64,000 nt of DNA from UBA9732 sp052170315. GTDB taxonomy: Bacteria > Spirochaetota > Spirochaetia > Sphaerochaetales > Sphaerochaetaceae. Shown here in pieces: positions 52,830-61,183 of this stretch (the first letter of the stretch is position 1; every line of letters starts with the position of its first letter). The translations under genes and the position numbers were made by a program. The stretch covers positions 90,468 through 154,467 of the forward strand of contig JBQNAT010000002.1 of NCBI GenBank assembly GCA_052170315.1, read 5' to 3'. The notes under the pieces were generated by a model. It was not told where the DNA came from, made no database searches, and saw only the letters and a program-made list of their open reading frames with translations.

Positions 52830-53029
52830 TTTGTGCCGCTTATCCTCCACTCTCCATTGGCTTCCGTATAGGTAACGCTGTACTTCATTGCCTTGAGATA
52901 ACGCATGACGTTCTCAAGCGGCGCTCTTTGATCCACCAGTACGTCTATGCTTTTGGGATTGCCGTCAACGGCTCTTTTTGTTTTTATAACGGGTTCGGGA
53001 CAGCTTAGTCCTCTGCAGTCAATTTCCAT
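52826..53029 (-). CDS. TusA/SirA-type sulfurtransferase, YedF-like N-terminal domain only
   Basis: A 67-residue protein of the TusA/SirA/YedF family with the CPxP motif (DCRGLSCPEPVI, Cys at about residue 10), which carries a persulfide or perselenide on its cysteine. Selenium-linked YedF proteins usually have a second, DsrE-like domain; it is missing here. GAAGGAGAG precedes the ATG, one base after the yedE stop. Position between the membrane transporter and DUF3343/SelD suggests that it passes selenium to SelD or to the cofactor. Confidence 0.9.
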   Translation of the reverse strand: MEIDCRGLSCPEPVIKTKRAVDGNPKSIDVLVDQRAPLENVMRYLKAMKYSVTYTEANGEWRISGTK

Positions 53030-53030
53030 A

Positions 53031-54128
53031 TCAGCTCTCCTTCTTTTTTGCGAAAGTCTTTACACACGCGATGCAGACAAGAATAATCAGGCAGGCAATA
53101 ACGGCCGCTTTGCCGTTTGTACTCAGGCCGCCAACCTTATAGACACCATCGACCACGCTGTCTCCGGAACCGGCAAGACCGAAATTGTGGGCAAAAGCCG
53201 CACCGGTAAGAAGACCAAGAACCGTTACCGCACTGTCGCTGTTGCCTTCGCCGGCAAGGATGAGCTGTCTGAGAGGACAGCCGCCAAGCATAACGGAACC
53301 AAGACCGCAGACAACCATTCCAAGGAAGTTCCAAATATGGGCGCTGTGAGCAACCGGCTGGTTTTTGAAACCGAGATTGAAGTTTCCGGTTACAAGATTC
53401 ATGACAAGAGCAGCGACAAAAAGGGCAATGAAACCTGTAATGAGGGTTCCGTCCTTAAGGAGATACATATCTCTGAAACCGCCCGCCATGCACATTCTTG
53501 TCCTCTGGGCAAGAATACCTACCGCAAGACCCGCCGCGAGAGAAACCAGCATGGGAGCATGCATTGAACCCGGCCCCTTTGCGGAAAACGCAAACAGTGC
53601 GGGAATAAACGCAACAAGAGCCAACAGCACCACGTTTACAGCAGGAAGCGCGGCGCCTTCAAGTGAAGACTGCTTCTGCGTTTTTCCAAGGGAGAAGCCC
53701 TTTGCAAGGAAGAATGAGCCAACTCCTATACCTGAAGCAAAACCAAGTAGTCCTATAAGAGCGTTAAGATCTCCTGCGGAAAGTCTGAGAATAAGGCGGA
53801 ACGGACAGCCCAAAAATGCAAGGGCGCCTATCATAACCATAGCTCCGATTATAAATCTAAGAACAGGCGATGAACCGCCTCTGGCTCTGAATTCCCGGGT
53901 TGCCAGACTGATAATGAACGACCCCAGAATAAGGCCAATTATCTCCGGCCTGATGTATTGCACCGGCGCCGCGGTATGGAGCTTAACCCCTCCAGCGATA
54001 TCGCGGATAAAACATGCGAGACAGAAACCCATATTCTTCGGGTTTCCCAACAGTACAAGAAGAACGGCAATAACGCCTATCAGAAGCCCCGCAACGGCAA
54101 GGTTCCTCTTTTCTTTTGTAATAATCAT
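53031..54128 (-). CDS. yedE: YeeE/YedE-family selenium (or sulfur) uptake membrane protein
   Basis: A 365-residue protein with nine to eleven hydrophobic segments and the family's conserved cysteines: GFCLACFIRD, LGCPFRLILRL, RTRMCMAGGFRD and LGGCPLRQLILAGEGNSDSA. YeeE/YedE proteins take up thiosulfate or, in the selenium-linked group, a selenium compound. The start at 54128 has GGAGG upstream with 5-base spacing; the ATG at 54158 lies inside the promoter. First gene of the run yedE-tusA-like-DUF3343-selD-yqeC-yqeB, and divergent from the desulfurase-like gene. Confidence 0.9.
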   Translation of the reverse strand: MIITKEKRNLAVAGLLIGVIAVLLVLLGNPKNMGFCLACFIRDIAGGVKLHTAAPVQYIRPEIIGLILGSFIISLATREFRARGGSSPVLRFIIGAMVMIGALAFLGCPFRLILRLSAGDLNALIGLLGFASGIGVGSFFLAKGFSLGKTQKQSSLEGAALPAVNVVLLALVAFIPALFAFSAKGPGSMHAPMLVSLAAGLAVGILAQRTRMCMAGGFRDMYLLKDGTLITGFIALFVAALVMNLVTGNFNLGFKNQPVAHSAHIWNFLGMVVCGLGSVMLGGCPLRQLILAGEGNSDSAVTVLGLLTGAAFAHNFGLAGSGDSVVDGVYKVGGLSTNGKAAVIACLIILVCIACVKTFAKKKES

Positions 54129-54148
54129 AAAAGCCTCCAGCGAAAGTG

Positions 54149-54177
54149 ATTCTATCATCTTGTCTTTGAAAATACAA
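54149..54177 (-). promoter_or_regulatory. Promoter of the yedE-yqeB selenium run
   Basis: TTGTAT and TAGAAT with a 17-base spacer on the minus strand, about 20 bases before the yedE ATG. It overlaps the promoter for the opposite strand by 12 bases. Confidence 0.6.
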
Positions 54178-54195
54178 TGATTTTTATGCTATACT
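54166..54195 (+). promoter_or_regulatory. Promoter of the csd-xdhC pair, leaderless arrangement
   Basis: TTGAAA at 54166-54171, an 18-base spacer and TATACT at 54190-54195, then 6 bases and the ATG at 54202. No Shine-Dalgarno sequence precedes the ATG. Confidence 0.6.
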
Positions 54196-54201
54196 GCTTT
54201 C

Positions 54202-55401
54202 ATGGTAAACAGGCGCGCACAGAAAAGGATTTATTTGGACAACGCGGCGACAAGCTTTCCAAAAGCACCGGGCTTGGGAAAAGCAACCTCAGATTTTCTT
54301 GAAAGGGCCTGCATGAACCTTAACAGGACAAACGGAAAAAACGGGTTCGGCCTTTTTGAAAAAGTTTATGACCTGAGACGCGGCATAGCGAAGCTGTACG
54401 GTCTGTCCACACCTGAAAGCGTCTGCTTCACCGGAGGTCTTACCGAATCCTTAAACCTTCTCATAAAGGGGCTGTTCTCAGAAACTTCATGCGGGAATTT
54501 CAAATCGGCGGATTGCCCGGCCTGCCATGTTATAGTTTCCTCATGCGAGCACAACAGCGTGATGCGCCCTCTTGTGCAGGAAGGGATAGCTTTTTCAAGA
54601 ATACCTTCTGACAGGGAAGGCTACATAAAGACTGATGAAATTGAAAAACTTATCCGTCCAAATACAAAAGCCATGATAATCTGCGCGGCCGGAAATGTTA
54701 CGGGAGCCGTACAGGATATAAATACAATTGCCCGGATTGCCTATAAAAATAAAATAAATCTGTTCATAGACAGCGCGCAGGCTACACCTTTCATAAAACT
54801 GGACATGAAAGCAGACCACATCGCAGGTATAGCCTTTACCGCACACAAAGGCCTTTTGGGGCCCGAAGGCATAGGCGGCATAGCGCTTAGAAAGGACATA
54901 GCGCAGAGCATTCCGCCGCTTATCAGCGGAGGGACGGGCTCGCAGAGTGACAGTGAAAACATCCCGACAACCCTGCCTGACAGGCTTGAAGCGGGAACAC
55001 AGAACCTTCCGGGACTTATAGGGTTTTATCATAGCCTTGCATATATAGAAGAAAACCTGAATGCTCTGCGTGAAACCGAAATGAAAATGACGCAAAGACT
55101 TGGGAAAGGAATTGAAAGCATAAACGGACTGCACCTTGTAGGGGCACCGCTTGACAAACCAAGAACATCGGTTATTTCCGTAGTCTCCGATAAACTGGAT
55201 ATATCGGAAATCTCCGCTCTTCTGAGTGAACGCTATAACATAGAAACAAGGGTTGGAATGCATTGCTCGCCGTCAAGCCATAAAAGTATCGGAACTTTTC
55301 CCAACGGCACATTAAGATTCTCGCCCGGGCCGTTCACCACCGAAAAAGAAATAGACATAACAATAGAAGCGCTTAAAGAAATAATGGGAGATAAAAAATG
55401 A
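54202..55401 (+). CDS. Cysteine-desulfurase-family protein (EF2568 type), selenium module
   Basis: A 399-residue class V aminotransferase-fold enzyme. YLDNAATSFPKAP at the N-terminus, the PLP lysine at about 216 (FTAHKGLLGPEGIGG) and the active-site cysteine at about 355 (RVGMHCSPSSHK) match cysteine desulfurases, in particular the EF2568 subfamily that occurs with selenium-dependent molybdenum hydroxylases. It could release sulfur or selenium from cysteine or selenocysteine for the cofactor. The stop overlaps the xdhC ATG by 4 bases. The ATG lacks a ribosome binding site; see the promoter just upstream. Confidence 0.9.
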   Translation: MVNRRAQKRIYLDNAATSFPKAPGLGKATSDFLERACMNLNRTNGKNGFGLFEKVYDLRRGIAKLYGLSTPESVCFTGGLTESLNLLIKGLFSETSCGNFKSADCPACHVIVSSCEHNSVMRPLVQEGIAFSRIPSDREGYIKTDEIEKLIRPNTKAMIICAAGNVTGAVQDINTIARIAYKNKINLFIDSAQATPFIKLDMKADHIAGIAFTAHKGLLGPEGIGGIALRKDIAQSIPPLISGGTGSQSDSENIPTTLPDRLEAGTQNLPGLIGFYHSLAYIEENLNALRETEMKMTQRLGKGIESINGLHLVGAPLDKPRTSVISVVSDKLDISEISALLSERYNIETRVGMHCSPSSHKSIGTFPNGTLRFSPGPFTTEKEIDITIEALKEIMGDKK

Positions 55402-56339
55402 ACAGTTACTACACAAAATTCTACAATGCGCTGCTTGAAGGCAATCTTCAGCGCAGAACTGACTTTAAAACGGGAAACGAAGCAGTTTACAGAAACGGAG
55501 AGCTGATTTGCAGCGACTTTGGCAAGGCCGTAGAAAACCCCGACCTTATAGAAGACATACAGGTAGAACCTCATCTGGTGCTTTTCGGCTGCGGCCACGT
55601 AGGAAAGGCCCTTTACGACATCGCGGTACTTCAGGATATGAAAGTCACGGTCCTGGACTGCCGCGCCGAACTTCTTACGGAAGAAGCCTTCCCCAAAGCC
55701 ACGCGTATCTGCGGCAGCTACGAAGAACTTCTGAGCCGTGAATACGACGACTTTCTCTCTCCCTACTACTGCATTTTCACCCATGGCCACATTCATGACG
55801 AAGTCTGCCTGAAATATGCCCTGCGCCACCGCCATACCTATGTAGGTATGATAGGCTCTAAAGCAAAAGTTGCTCACTGCCTGGAATCTGTACGCAGCGA
55901 CGGCATTACGGACAGCATGCTGGAAAAACTTCACTCCCCAATAGGTCTTTCAATCAACGCAGTCACACCGCAGGAAATCGCTGTATCCATCATGGCCCAG
56001 ATAATCTCCGTTTTCCGCGCAAACAAAAAAATCATCACGGCCGATGCCTCTGTGCTTGGCATTGCCAGAGAAAAAACCGGCATAATGGCAAGAATAGTTG
56101 AAAAATCAGGCTCCGCGCCAAGAGCAGTAGGCTCAATGCTTTTCATAACGGAAGATAAAGCCTACGGAACCATCGGAGGCGGAGCAATTGAGGAACATGC
56201 CATCAATAAAGCACGTGAAATGCTGAAAACAGGCGAAAGTTCCCTTCTTGAGCGCCATTCTCTCACTGAAAATGAACCCCTTGGGATGACCTGCGGAGGC
56301 AACAACTCCGTACTTTACAAACTGGTAAAACAGGGATAA
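55398..56339 (+). CDS. xdhC: XdhC/CoxI-family cofactor maturation protein with swapped domain order
   Basis: A 313-residue protein of the XdhC/CoxI family, which binds molybdenum cofactor and helps insert the terminal ligand (S, or here probably Se) before transfer to the hydroxylase. The Rossmann domain (LVLFGCGHVGKAL at about 60-72; YVGMIGSKAKVAHCLE near 147) comes first, and the XdhC_CoxI domain (GSAPRAVGSMLF near 235, GTIGGGAIEEHAI, then MTCGGNNSVLYKL at the end) comes last. In standard XdhC the order is the reverse. Coupled to the desulfurase-like gene by a 4-base overlap. Confidence 0.88.
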   Translation: MNSYYTKFYNALLEGNLQRRTDFKTGNEAVYRNGELICSDFGKAVENPDLIEDIQVEPHLVLFGCGHVGKALYDIAVLQDMKVTVLDCRAELLTEEAFPKATRICGSYEELLSREYDDFLSPYYCIFTHGHIHDEVCLKYALRHRHTYVGMIGSKAKVAHCLESVRSDGITDSMLEKLHSPIGLSINAVTPQEIAVSIMAQIISVFRANKKIITADASVLGIAREKTGIMARIVEKSGSAPRAVGSMLFITEDKAYGTIGGGAIEEHAINKAREMLKTGESSLLERHSLTENEPLGMTCGGNNSVLYKLVKQG

Positions 56340-56352
56340 TCAAGCAGCAGTA

Positions 56353-57615
56353 TCATTTCTTCTTATCAAGACCAAGATTGAATCTGATTGTAAGGGAATC
56401 AACAGGCTTGTCTCCAAGCTGTTTTCCGAACTCCTGCCAACCGTATGAAGCATCAATCTGAATACCGGGAAGCCACATGCCGCAGCCAAGCGCCATATAT
56501 CCGCGGTTAACGCCTGCGCGAACTGTAAGAATATCAAAAAGCCCCAACTCTATGCCGGCATTAAGATGAAGAAGTAAATCACTCGGTTTGAAGCTATCGC
56601 TTCCAATTTTCTTAACAAGATCTGACATATCAATAAAATCAGCGGTAATAACGGGCTTCAGAACCGCGATATCGGGAGTGAAAGCAAAGCCGAAGTTGAG
56701 CGTCCACGGAGTCTCTACGGTGAAAGCGACGGAATCATTTGTAACATGTCCGACAGGTTTTTTACCAACAGCGCCTTCACTAACAGTATCCGCAAAATCG
56801 CCCACACTAGTATAGCTCTTCATTTTGTAGGTACCGTTCAGGTTATTCGCCGTCAGGCTTATGTTAATCATGTCATTAAGGAAGCCTACCGTAACACCTG
56901 CATCAACGGGGAACGCATAACCGCTCATTACAGGAGACTTCCAAAGCAGAGCTTCTGAATCATCCTTAAGCACAAGAGCTTCGTTTGCGCCCAGCTCCTT
57001 GAAGTAAACTTTGTAAACCGCGTGAGCCGATACACCGATTGAAACACTGATGATATCCGTATCAACAGGCTTGAAACCAAAGGCGACTGTTTGCGCCGTA
57101 TTAATTTCAGGTATAAGCTTCTGACTGACAAAACTTGAACCCGAATTAAGACCATGAACCTTAATCTGTACGTTTCCGCCAATACCGAAGAACCCCATCT
57201 TAACGGCAAGACCCGCATCAATATCCATGACATCGTTATAGCCCTTACCAAGGTTTTCCAGAATCTTCATTAAAAGCTTATCATTTTCTTCCTTTGTCGA
57301 AGTTCCCTTGAACTGTTTTTCAAGAATATCCATTGCCTCAGAATCCGTTACCAGTTTCTTTACGTTATAAAGAGTAACTGAAAAGTTTGGAATGGAAAGT
57401 CCGAAGCCGTCATTGCCAAGAACCGCCGGGTTGGAAAAGAAGCTGTCCATTCTTGACATATATGCAAGACCGCTCTGCCCCATGGCATTGTATCTTGGCA
57501 TTGTAGGATGGAAGGCGAAGTTTATAGAATCATACTTTGCAATAGGCTCATCAGCCGCAAAGACTGCCGAGCACGTCATAACGACAATAAAAAGCGCTAC
57601 TATTATTTTTTTCAT
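56353..57615 (-). CDS. Outer-membrane beta-barrel protein, FadL/PorV-like pattern
   Basis: A 420-residue exported protein with a signal peptide (MKKIIVALFIVVMTCSAVFA, cleavage after residue 20). The start of the mature chain (FHPTMPRYNAMGQSGLAYM and SFFSNPAVLGNDGFGLSIP) has the N-P-A-L-type element found in FadL/OMPP1 and PorV-like barrels, and the rest is a run of amphipathic strands ending in LTIRFNLGLDKKK. Treponemes carry several FadL-like paralogues; membership of that set is inferred. AGGAGA precedes the ATG. It lies 107 bases downstream of a lipoprotein gene on the same strand. Confidence 0.7.
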   Translation of the reverse strand: MKKIIVALFIVVMTCSAVFAADEPIAKYDSINFAFHPTMPRYNAMGQSGLAYMSRMDSFFSNPAVLGNDGFGLSIPNFSVTLYNVKKLVTDSEAMDILEKQFKGTSTKEENDKLLMKILENLGKGYNDVMDIDAGLAVKMGFFGIGGNVQIKVHGLNSGSSFVSQKLIPEINTAQTVAFGFKPVDTDIISVSIGVSAHAVYKVYFKELGANEALVLKDDSEALLWKSPVMSGYAFPVDAGVTVGFLNDMINISLTANNLNGTYKMKSYTSVGDFADTVSEGAVGKKPVGHVTNDSVAFTVETPWTLNFGFAFTPDIAVLKPVITADFIDMSDLVKKIGSDSFKPSDLLLHLNAGIELGLFDILTVRAGVNRGYMALGCGMWLPGIQIDASYGWQEFGKQLGDKPVDSLTIRFNLGLDKKK

Positions 57616-57722
57616 TTACGGTCTCCTATTTACTTATTAAATTAAATATTGCTGAAAGAGTTTGACATTGCCCGCAGCAGATATGAGGCAAAATCGGCTT
57701 TGGTATCTCTTGGAAGGGAAAT

Positions 57723-58454
57723 CTATAAAATTTCAAGAATCTCACTGTAGCCAAGACCTCCAAGAACATCTATTCCGGCAACCGCAGATGTTATTTTCAG
57801 CGTAGTGACGGCACCAAGAACATTGTCAAGTACTACAAGTCCCTCAGCTGTAGGATTACCTTTATCATCTAAAAGAGTATCCTTTTTTTCAAATGCTTCC
57901 TTTACTGACCTGGCCACCTGATTTATCGCAACAACCGTTGCAAGTTCTGCTTTGGTAGGATTATCTGAAATCCCGTTTGAAACAGCGTTTATAGAGTCTT
58001 CGACAGTTTTCAACAAGGCTTTCTGCTTATCGGTCAAATTTGTCGTGGGTATACTTTTAATCATCTGGAGCGGGCTGTCAGCAGATTTTGTAAGAGCATC
58101 TTGCATCGCGGTCTTAACATCTGAACCTTTATCTTCATTAACGGGCTTTTTAAGTTCTTCTTTAAGAGCTTCCTTCTGCTGTTCGGATTCGTTTATCTCA
58201 ACAATTGAATTAATTATTTCCTCCGCATTGTCAAGCTTTATTGTAAACGGGTGTTCAGGGTCACTATTTGGTACAACCGCATTGTCAATACTCCGGGAAG
58301 CATTATTTACCTTTGTCAAATCAGGCTTGATACCGTAGACGTTGTTCCCCATGCTACCCATAAGGGTACCAAGCTTGGAATATAAATCCTGTGAACATGC
58401 CGTAATTGAAAGCAGCATGGCAATCAGGAGAATACAGATAAGAACCTTTTTCAT
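57723..58454 (-). CDS. Lipoprotein of unknown function
   Basis: A 243-residue lipoprotein: MKKVLICILLIAMLLSITAC, with the lipobox cysteine at about residue 20. The mature part is mostly helical, rich in K, E, D and N (for example NESEQQKEALKEELKK), without aromatic-rich or beta-barrel features. No family recognised. AAGGAGGGG precedes the ATG. It may be transcribed with the outer-membrane protein that follows. Confidence 0.7.
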   Translation of the reverse strand: MKKVLICILLIAMLLSITACSQDLYSKLGTLMGSMGNNVYGIKPDLTKVNNASRSIDNAVVPNSDPEHPFTIKLDNAEEIINSIVEINESEQQKEALKEELKKPVNEDKGSDVKTAMQDALTKSADSPLQMIKSIPTTNLTDKQKALLKTVEDSINAVSNGISDNPTKAELATVVAINQVARSVKEAFEKKDTLLDDKGNPTAEGLVVLDNVLGAVTTLKITSAVAGIDVLGGLGYSEILEIL

Positions 58455-58539
58455 AGTCCCCTCCTTAAATCATAGTTAACTCTTCTTTTTCATCGCAGCT
58501 ACCGGTATGTAATAACGCATAACAGAAACGACTTAACTA

Positions 58540-58569
58540 ATTATAAAACAACATCAGTAAAAAAGGTAA
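58540..58569 (-). promoter_or_regulatory. Promoter candidate of the lipoprotein gene (proximal)
   Basis: A perfect TATAAT with TTACCT 18 bases upstream on the minus strand, about 85 bases before the ATG at 58454. Leaves a leader of roughly 80 bases. Confidence 0.5.
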
Positions 58570-58616
58570 CAAAAAAACCTTAGCTTAAAAAACCGTTCCA
58601 AAGTTCCTAGGCTGAA

Positions 58617-58645
58617 ATTATAGAAAATGGACATAATCAATACAA
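58617..58645 (-). promoter_or_regulatory. Promoter candidate of the lipoprotein gene (distal)
   Basis: TTGTAT and TATAAT with a 17-base spacer on the minus strand, in the same 282-base gap (58455-58736). The gap is A+T-rich and no gene or RNA was recognised in it. Confidence 0.45.
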
Positions 58646-58736
58646 AATATCTGTAACTTGAATCCATTCGTATTGGCAATCTTCATTCGGTAACAACATT
58701 ACAAAGAGAAAATACACAGGTTGCGGTTAAAACTGT

Positions 58737-59897
58737 TCAGAGTGTTGCTTCAGATATCAAAGTCTTCTTAAAAGCCAAACCAAGAATAAAGGCAATAATC
58801 GGCGATAATGTGTATAGCGCAAACAAGCCGCGGTAGCCCATCATGTCTATTACAAAACCTCCGGCAAGAACTCCGAACATTTCAGGAAGGTTCGTAGCAA
58901 TAGCCCAATAGAAACTTGTTGCCAGAGAATAATGCTCATACTTAACATCCTGAGCAATAAATTTGGCAACTCCTATATGCAGTGCTCCAAAGGTGAGAGA
59001 GTGCAGGAGCTGGCCGAAAGTAAAAGCTGCAACATTCGGAAATAGCCAGTAAATCATAAGCCTCACGGCAAGACCCACACATGAAAGCATAATTAACGTG
59101 TACGGTTTTACCTTGCCTTTCTGAAGAAGATTGCCGCCTATTGCAATCATCACTACCTCCGACAAGGCTCCGAGCGCAACAAAAATCGTAAAATATCCGC
59201 CAAGATGTAGCTCTTCAGTCATGTAGGAAGAAAGAAGTTTCTCGATAACGGACTCGCCAATGCGGGAAATACCAACCACAAGCATGAAAAGGTAAAACTT
59301 CCTGTCGAACCACTTAAAGGAGAAAAACTGTTTTCGTTCCCGCAACTCTTCATTTGCAGGCCGTGGCTCACGCGGAGCAAAAGCCGTTACAATGATGAAC
59401 ATGCTGTAAATAGCCACAAGACAGTATAGAATTGAAGGATTGCTTTTCTCATCAAGTATATCGTTTAGCGCAAAAAAAACAAGGCATGCTATATAGCCTA
59501 CGGTTCCTATAGCTCTTACTTTTCCATATTTCGCAGAATTGCCGCCAAACATTCTGGTCTGATAGCCGTCTACCATGGGATTCAGTGACCAAAGAGCACC
59601 TGAAGCTAAAAAAAACGCGACAGCCGTCAAAACCAGTGAACCGGACAGGGCAGAAGGGATGAACATTATCATACTCATAAAAGCAAAGAGCATCGCAAGC
59701 AGCTTGGTTCTTCGTGTTTTATCCGCAATCATACATGCCAGTACGGGTATTATGACGGACGCTATCTGCCCTATTGCAACGATGACTCCAACAAGAGAAT
59801 TTGAGTAGCCTTTATTTCTAAATATTATCTGAGTATAAGGCGCAGCAATCGCAGTAATAGACTGCATAAAAAAATTAAGGAGCAGGAATCGGAGCAT
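58737..59897 (-). CDS. Major facilitator superfamily transporter
   Basis: A 386-residue protein with about 12 hydrophobic segments. The start MLRFLLLNFFMQSITAIAAPYTQIIFRNKGYSNSLVG (first 37 residues) and the central charged loop (PREPRPANEELRERKQFF, about 173-190) resemble the 3-phenylpropionate/nucleoside-symporter-like MFS group; substrate is unknown. The loop CMIADKTRRTK carries a form of MFS motif A. The ATG is preceded 7 bases upstream by a -10-like box and has no ribosome binding site. Confidence 0.85.
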   Translation of the reverse strand: MLRFLLLNFFMQSITAIAAPYTQIIFRNKGYSNSLVGVIVAIGQIASVIIPVLACMIADKTRRTKLLAMLFAFMSMIMFIPSALSGSLVLTAVAFFLASGALWSLNPMVDGYQTRMFGGNSAKYGKVRAIGTVGYIACLVFFALNDILDEKSNPSILYCLVAIYSMFIIVTAFAPREPRPANEELRERKQFFSFKWFDRKFYLFMLVVGISRIGESVIEKLLSSYMTEELHLGGYFTIFVALGALSEVVMIAIGGNLLQKGKVKPYTLIMLSCVGLAVRLMIYWLFPNVAAFTFGQLLHSLTFGALHIGVAKFIAQDVKYEHYSLATSFYWAIATNLPEMFGVLAGGFVIDMMGYRGLFALYTLSPIIAFILGLAFKKTLISEATL

Positions 59898-59904
59898 GAA
59901 TGCA

Positions 59905-59932
59905 TTATTACGTTTTTAATGTCATTAAACAA
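59905..59932 (-). promoter_or_regulatory. Promoter of the MFS gene, leaderless arrangement
   Basis: TTGTTT, 16 bases, TAATAA on the minus strand, then 7 bases and the ATG at 59897. The -35 lies at the foot of the ugpC terminator hairpin. Confidence 0.4.
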
Positions 59933-59933
59933 G

Positions 59934-59961
59934 AAGACGCCGCAGTTTCCTGCGGCGTTTT
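59934..59961 (-). terminator. Terminator of the MalK-type ATPase gene
   Basis: A 9-bp G+C-rich stem (ACGCCGCAG / CTGCGGCGT) with a TTTC loop, extended by A-T pairs, located 27 bases after the gene's stop at 59988. On the minus strand it is followed by CTTCTTGTTT, an interrupted U tract. Confidence 0.7.
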
Positions 59962-59987
59962 TCAAAGCGATTTTAACAATTAATATA

Positions 59988-61082
59988 TCAGCGAATCGCA
60001 AGTTCTGTCTGAAGATCGAAAAACTTCGCTTTGTTCATGTTAGGAGCAAGAGAAACCTTCTCTCCAACCTTTATAATAACGGTAGGATCTATCTTTCCGG
60101 TTACCTGATTCTTCGCAGTTGAAACAAATACATGTGTTTCGGAGCCAAGAGGTTCAACAACAGACACTGTTCCGTCAATTGTCTCGCCGTCAGTTGACGC
60201 CGGTCTGTATGTCACGTCTTCAGGACGGATACCGAAAGTTACCTGCTTGCCAACGTATGATTTAAGAAGCTTTGACTGCTCAGGTGTTACCTTAAGGCGG
60301 AAATCACCCTCATGTACGTATACATCACCGCCTTCAGCCATTACATCACAAATCATGAAGTTCATGGGCGGCGATCCGATGAAGCCCGCGACAAACTTGT
60401 TGTCGGGATTGTTGTACAGCTCAAGCGGTCCGCCAATCTGCTGGATAACACCAAGCTTCATGACAACAATCTTGTCTGCCATTGTAAGGGCTTCGACCTG
60501 GTCATGTGTTACGTAGATCATGGTTGCCTGAAGTCTGTGATGAAGACCGGAAATCTCGGCTCTCATCTGGACTCTGAGCTTTGCGTCAAGGTTTGAAAGA
60601 GGTTCGTCAAAAAGGAAAACTTTAGGCTTTCTTACGATTGCCCTTCCTACAGCTACACGCTGTCTCTGTCCGCCGGAAAGAGCCTTTGGCTTTCTTTCAA
60701 GCAGTTCCTCAATGTCAAGAATCTTTGCCGCTTCGCGAACACGGGCATCAATCTCTTCCTTGGGGAATTTGCGGATCTTAAGTCCGAATGCCATGTTGTC
60801 ATAGACGGTCATGTGCGGGTACAGAGCATAGTTCTGGAATACCATGGCTATGTCTCTGTCTTTCGGTGGAACGTCATTGACAAGTTTTCCATCGATGTAA
60901 AGTTCTCCGCTGGAGATGTCCTCCAGTCCGGCGACCATGCGAAGTGTGGTTGACTTGCCGCATCCTGAAGGACCAACAAGAACAACAAATTCTCTGTCAT
61001 GAATGTCTATATTGACATCATTAACAGCTTTTACACCACCTTCATAGACCTTGCAGATGTTTTTCAATAATACTTCCGCCAT
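59988..61082 (-). CDS. ugpC: Sugar ABC transporter ATPase, MalK/UgpC/MsmK type
   Basis: A 364-residue ATPase for carbohydrate importers. Walker A is GPSGCGKSTT (about 37-46), Q loop VFQNYALYPHMT, signature LSGGQRQRVA, Walker B VFLFDEPLSNLD, and the C-terminal TOBE/OB part (about 240-364) has GIRPEDV. No binding protein or permease is next to it, as for MsmK-like ATPases that serve several sugar transporters. GGAGG precedes the ATG, a good promoter lies upstream and a terminator follows, so it is transcribed alone. Confidence 0.95.
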   Translation of the reverse strand: MAEVLLKNICKVYEGGVKAVNDVNIDIHDREFVVLVGPSGCGKSTTLRMVAGLEDISSGELYIDGKLVNDVPPKDRDIAMVFQNYALYPHMTVYDNMAFGLKIRKFPKEEIDARVREAAKILDIEELLERKPKALSGGQRQRVAVGRAIVRKPKVFLFDEPLSNLDAKLRVQMRAEISGLHHRLQATMIYVTHDQVEALTMADKIVVMKLGVIQQIGGPLELYNNPDNKFVAGFIGSPPMNFMICDVMAEGGDVYVHEGDFRLKVTPEQSKLLKSYVGKQVTFGIRPEDVTYRPASTDGETIDGTVSVVEPLGSETHVFVSTAKNQVTGKIDPTVIIKVGEKVSLAPNMNKAKFFDLQTELAIR

Positions 61083-61115
61083 TTAAACCTCCGAGGTTTT
61101 ATCTTATTCCCAATC

Positions 61116-61145
61116 AGGATACAACGATAAATGCAATTATGTCAA
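61116..61145 (-). promoter_or_regulatory. Promoter of ugpC
   Basis: A perfect TTGACA and TATCCT with an 18-base spacer on the minus strand, about 34 bases before the ATG at 61082. Confidence 0.6.
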
Positions 61146-61183
61146 AACAAAAGGTATGAAATGTGAACCCGGGCAAGCAGTAG

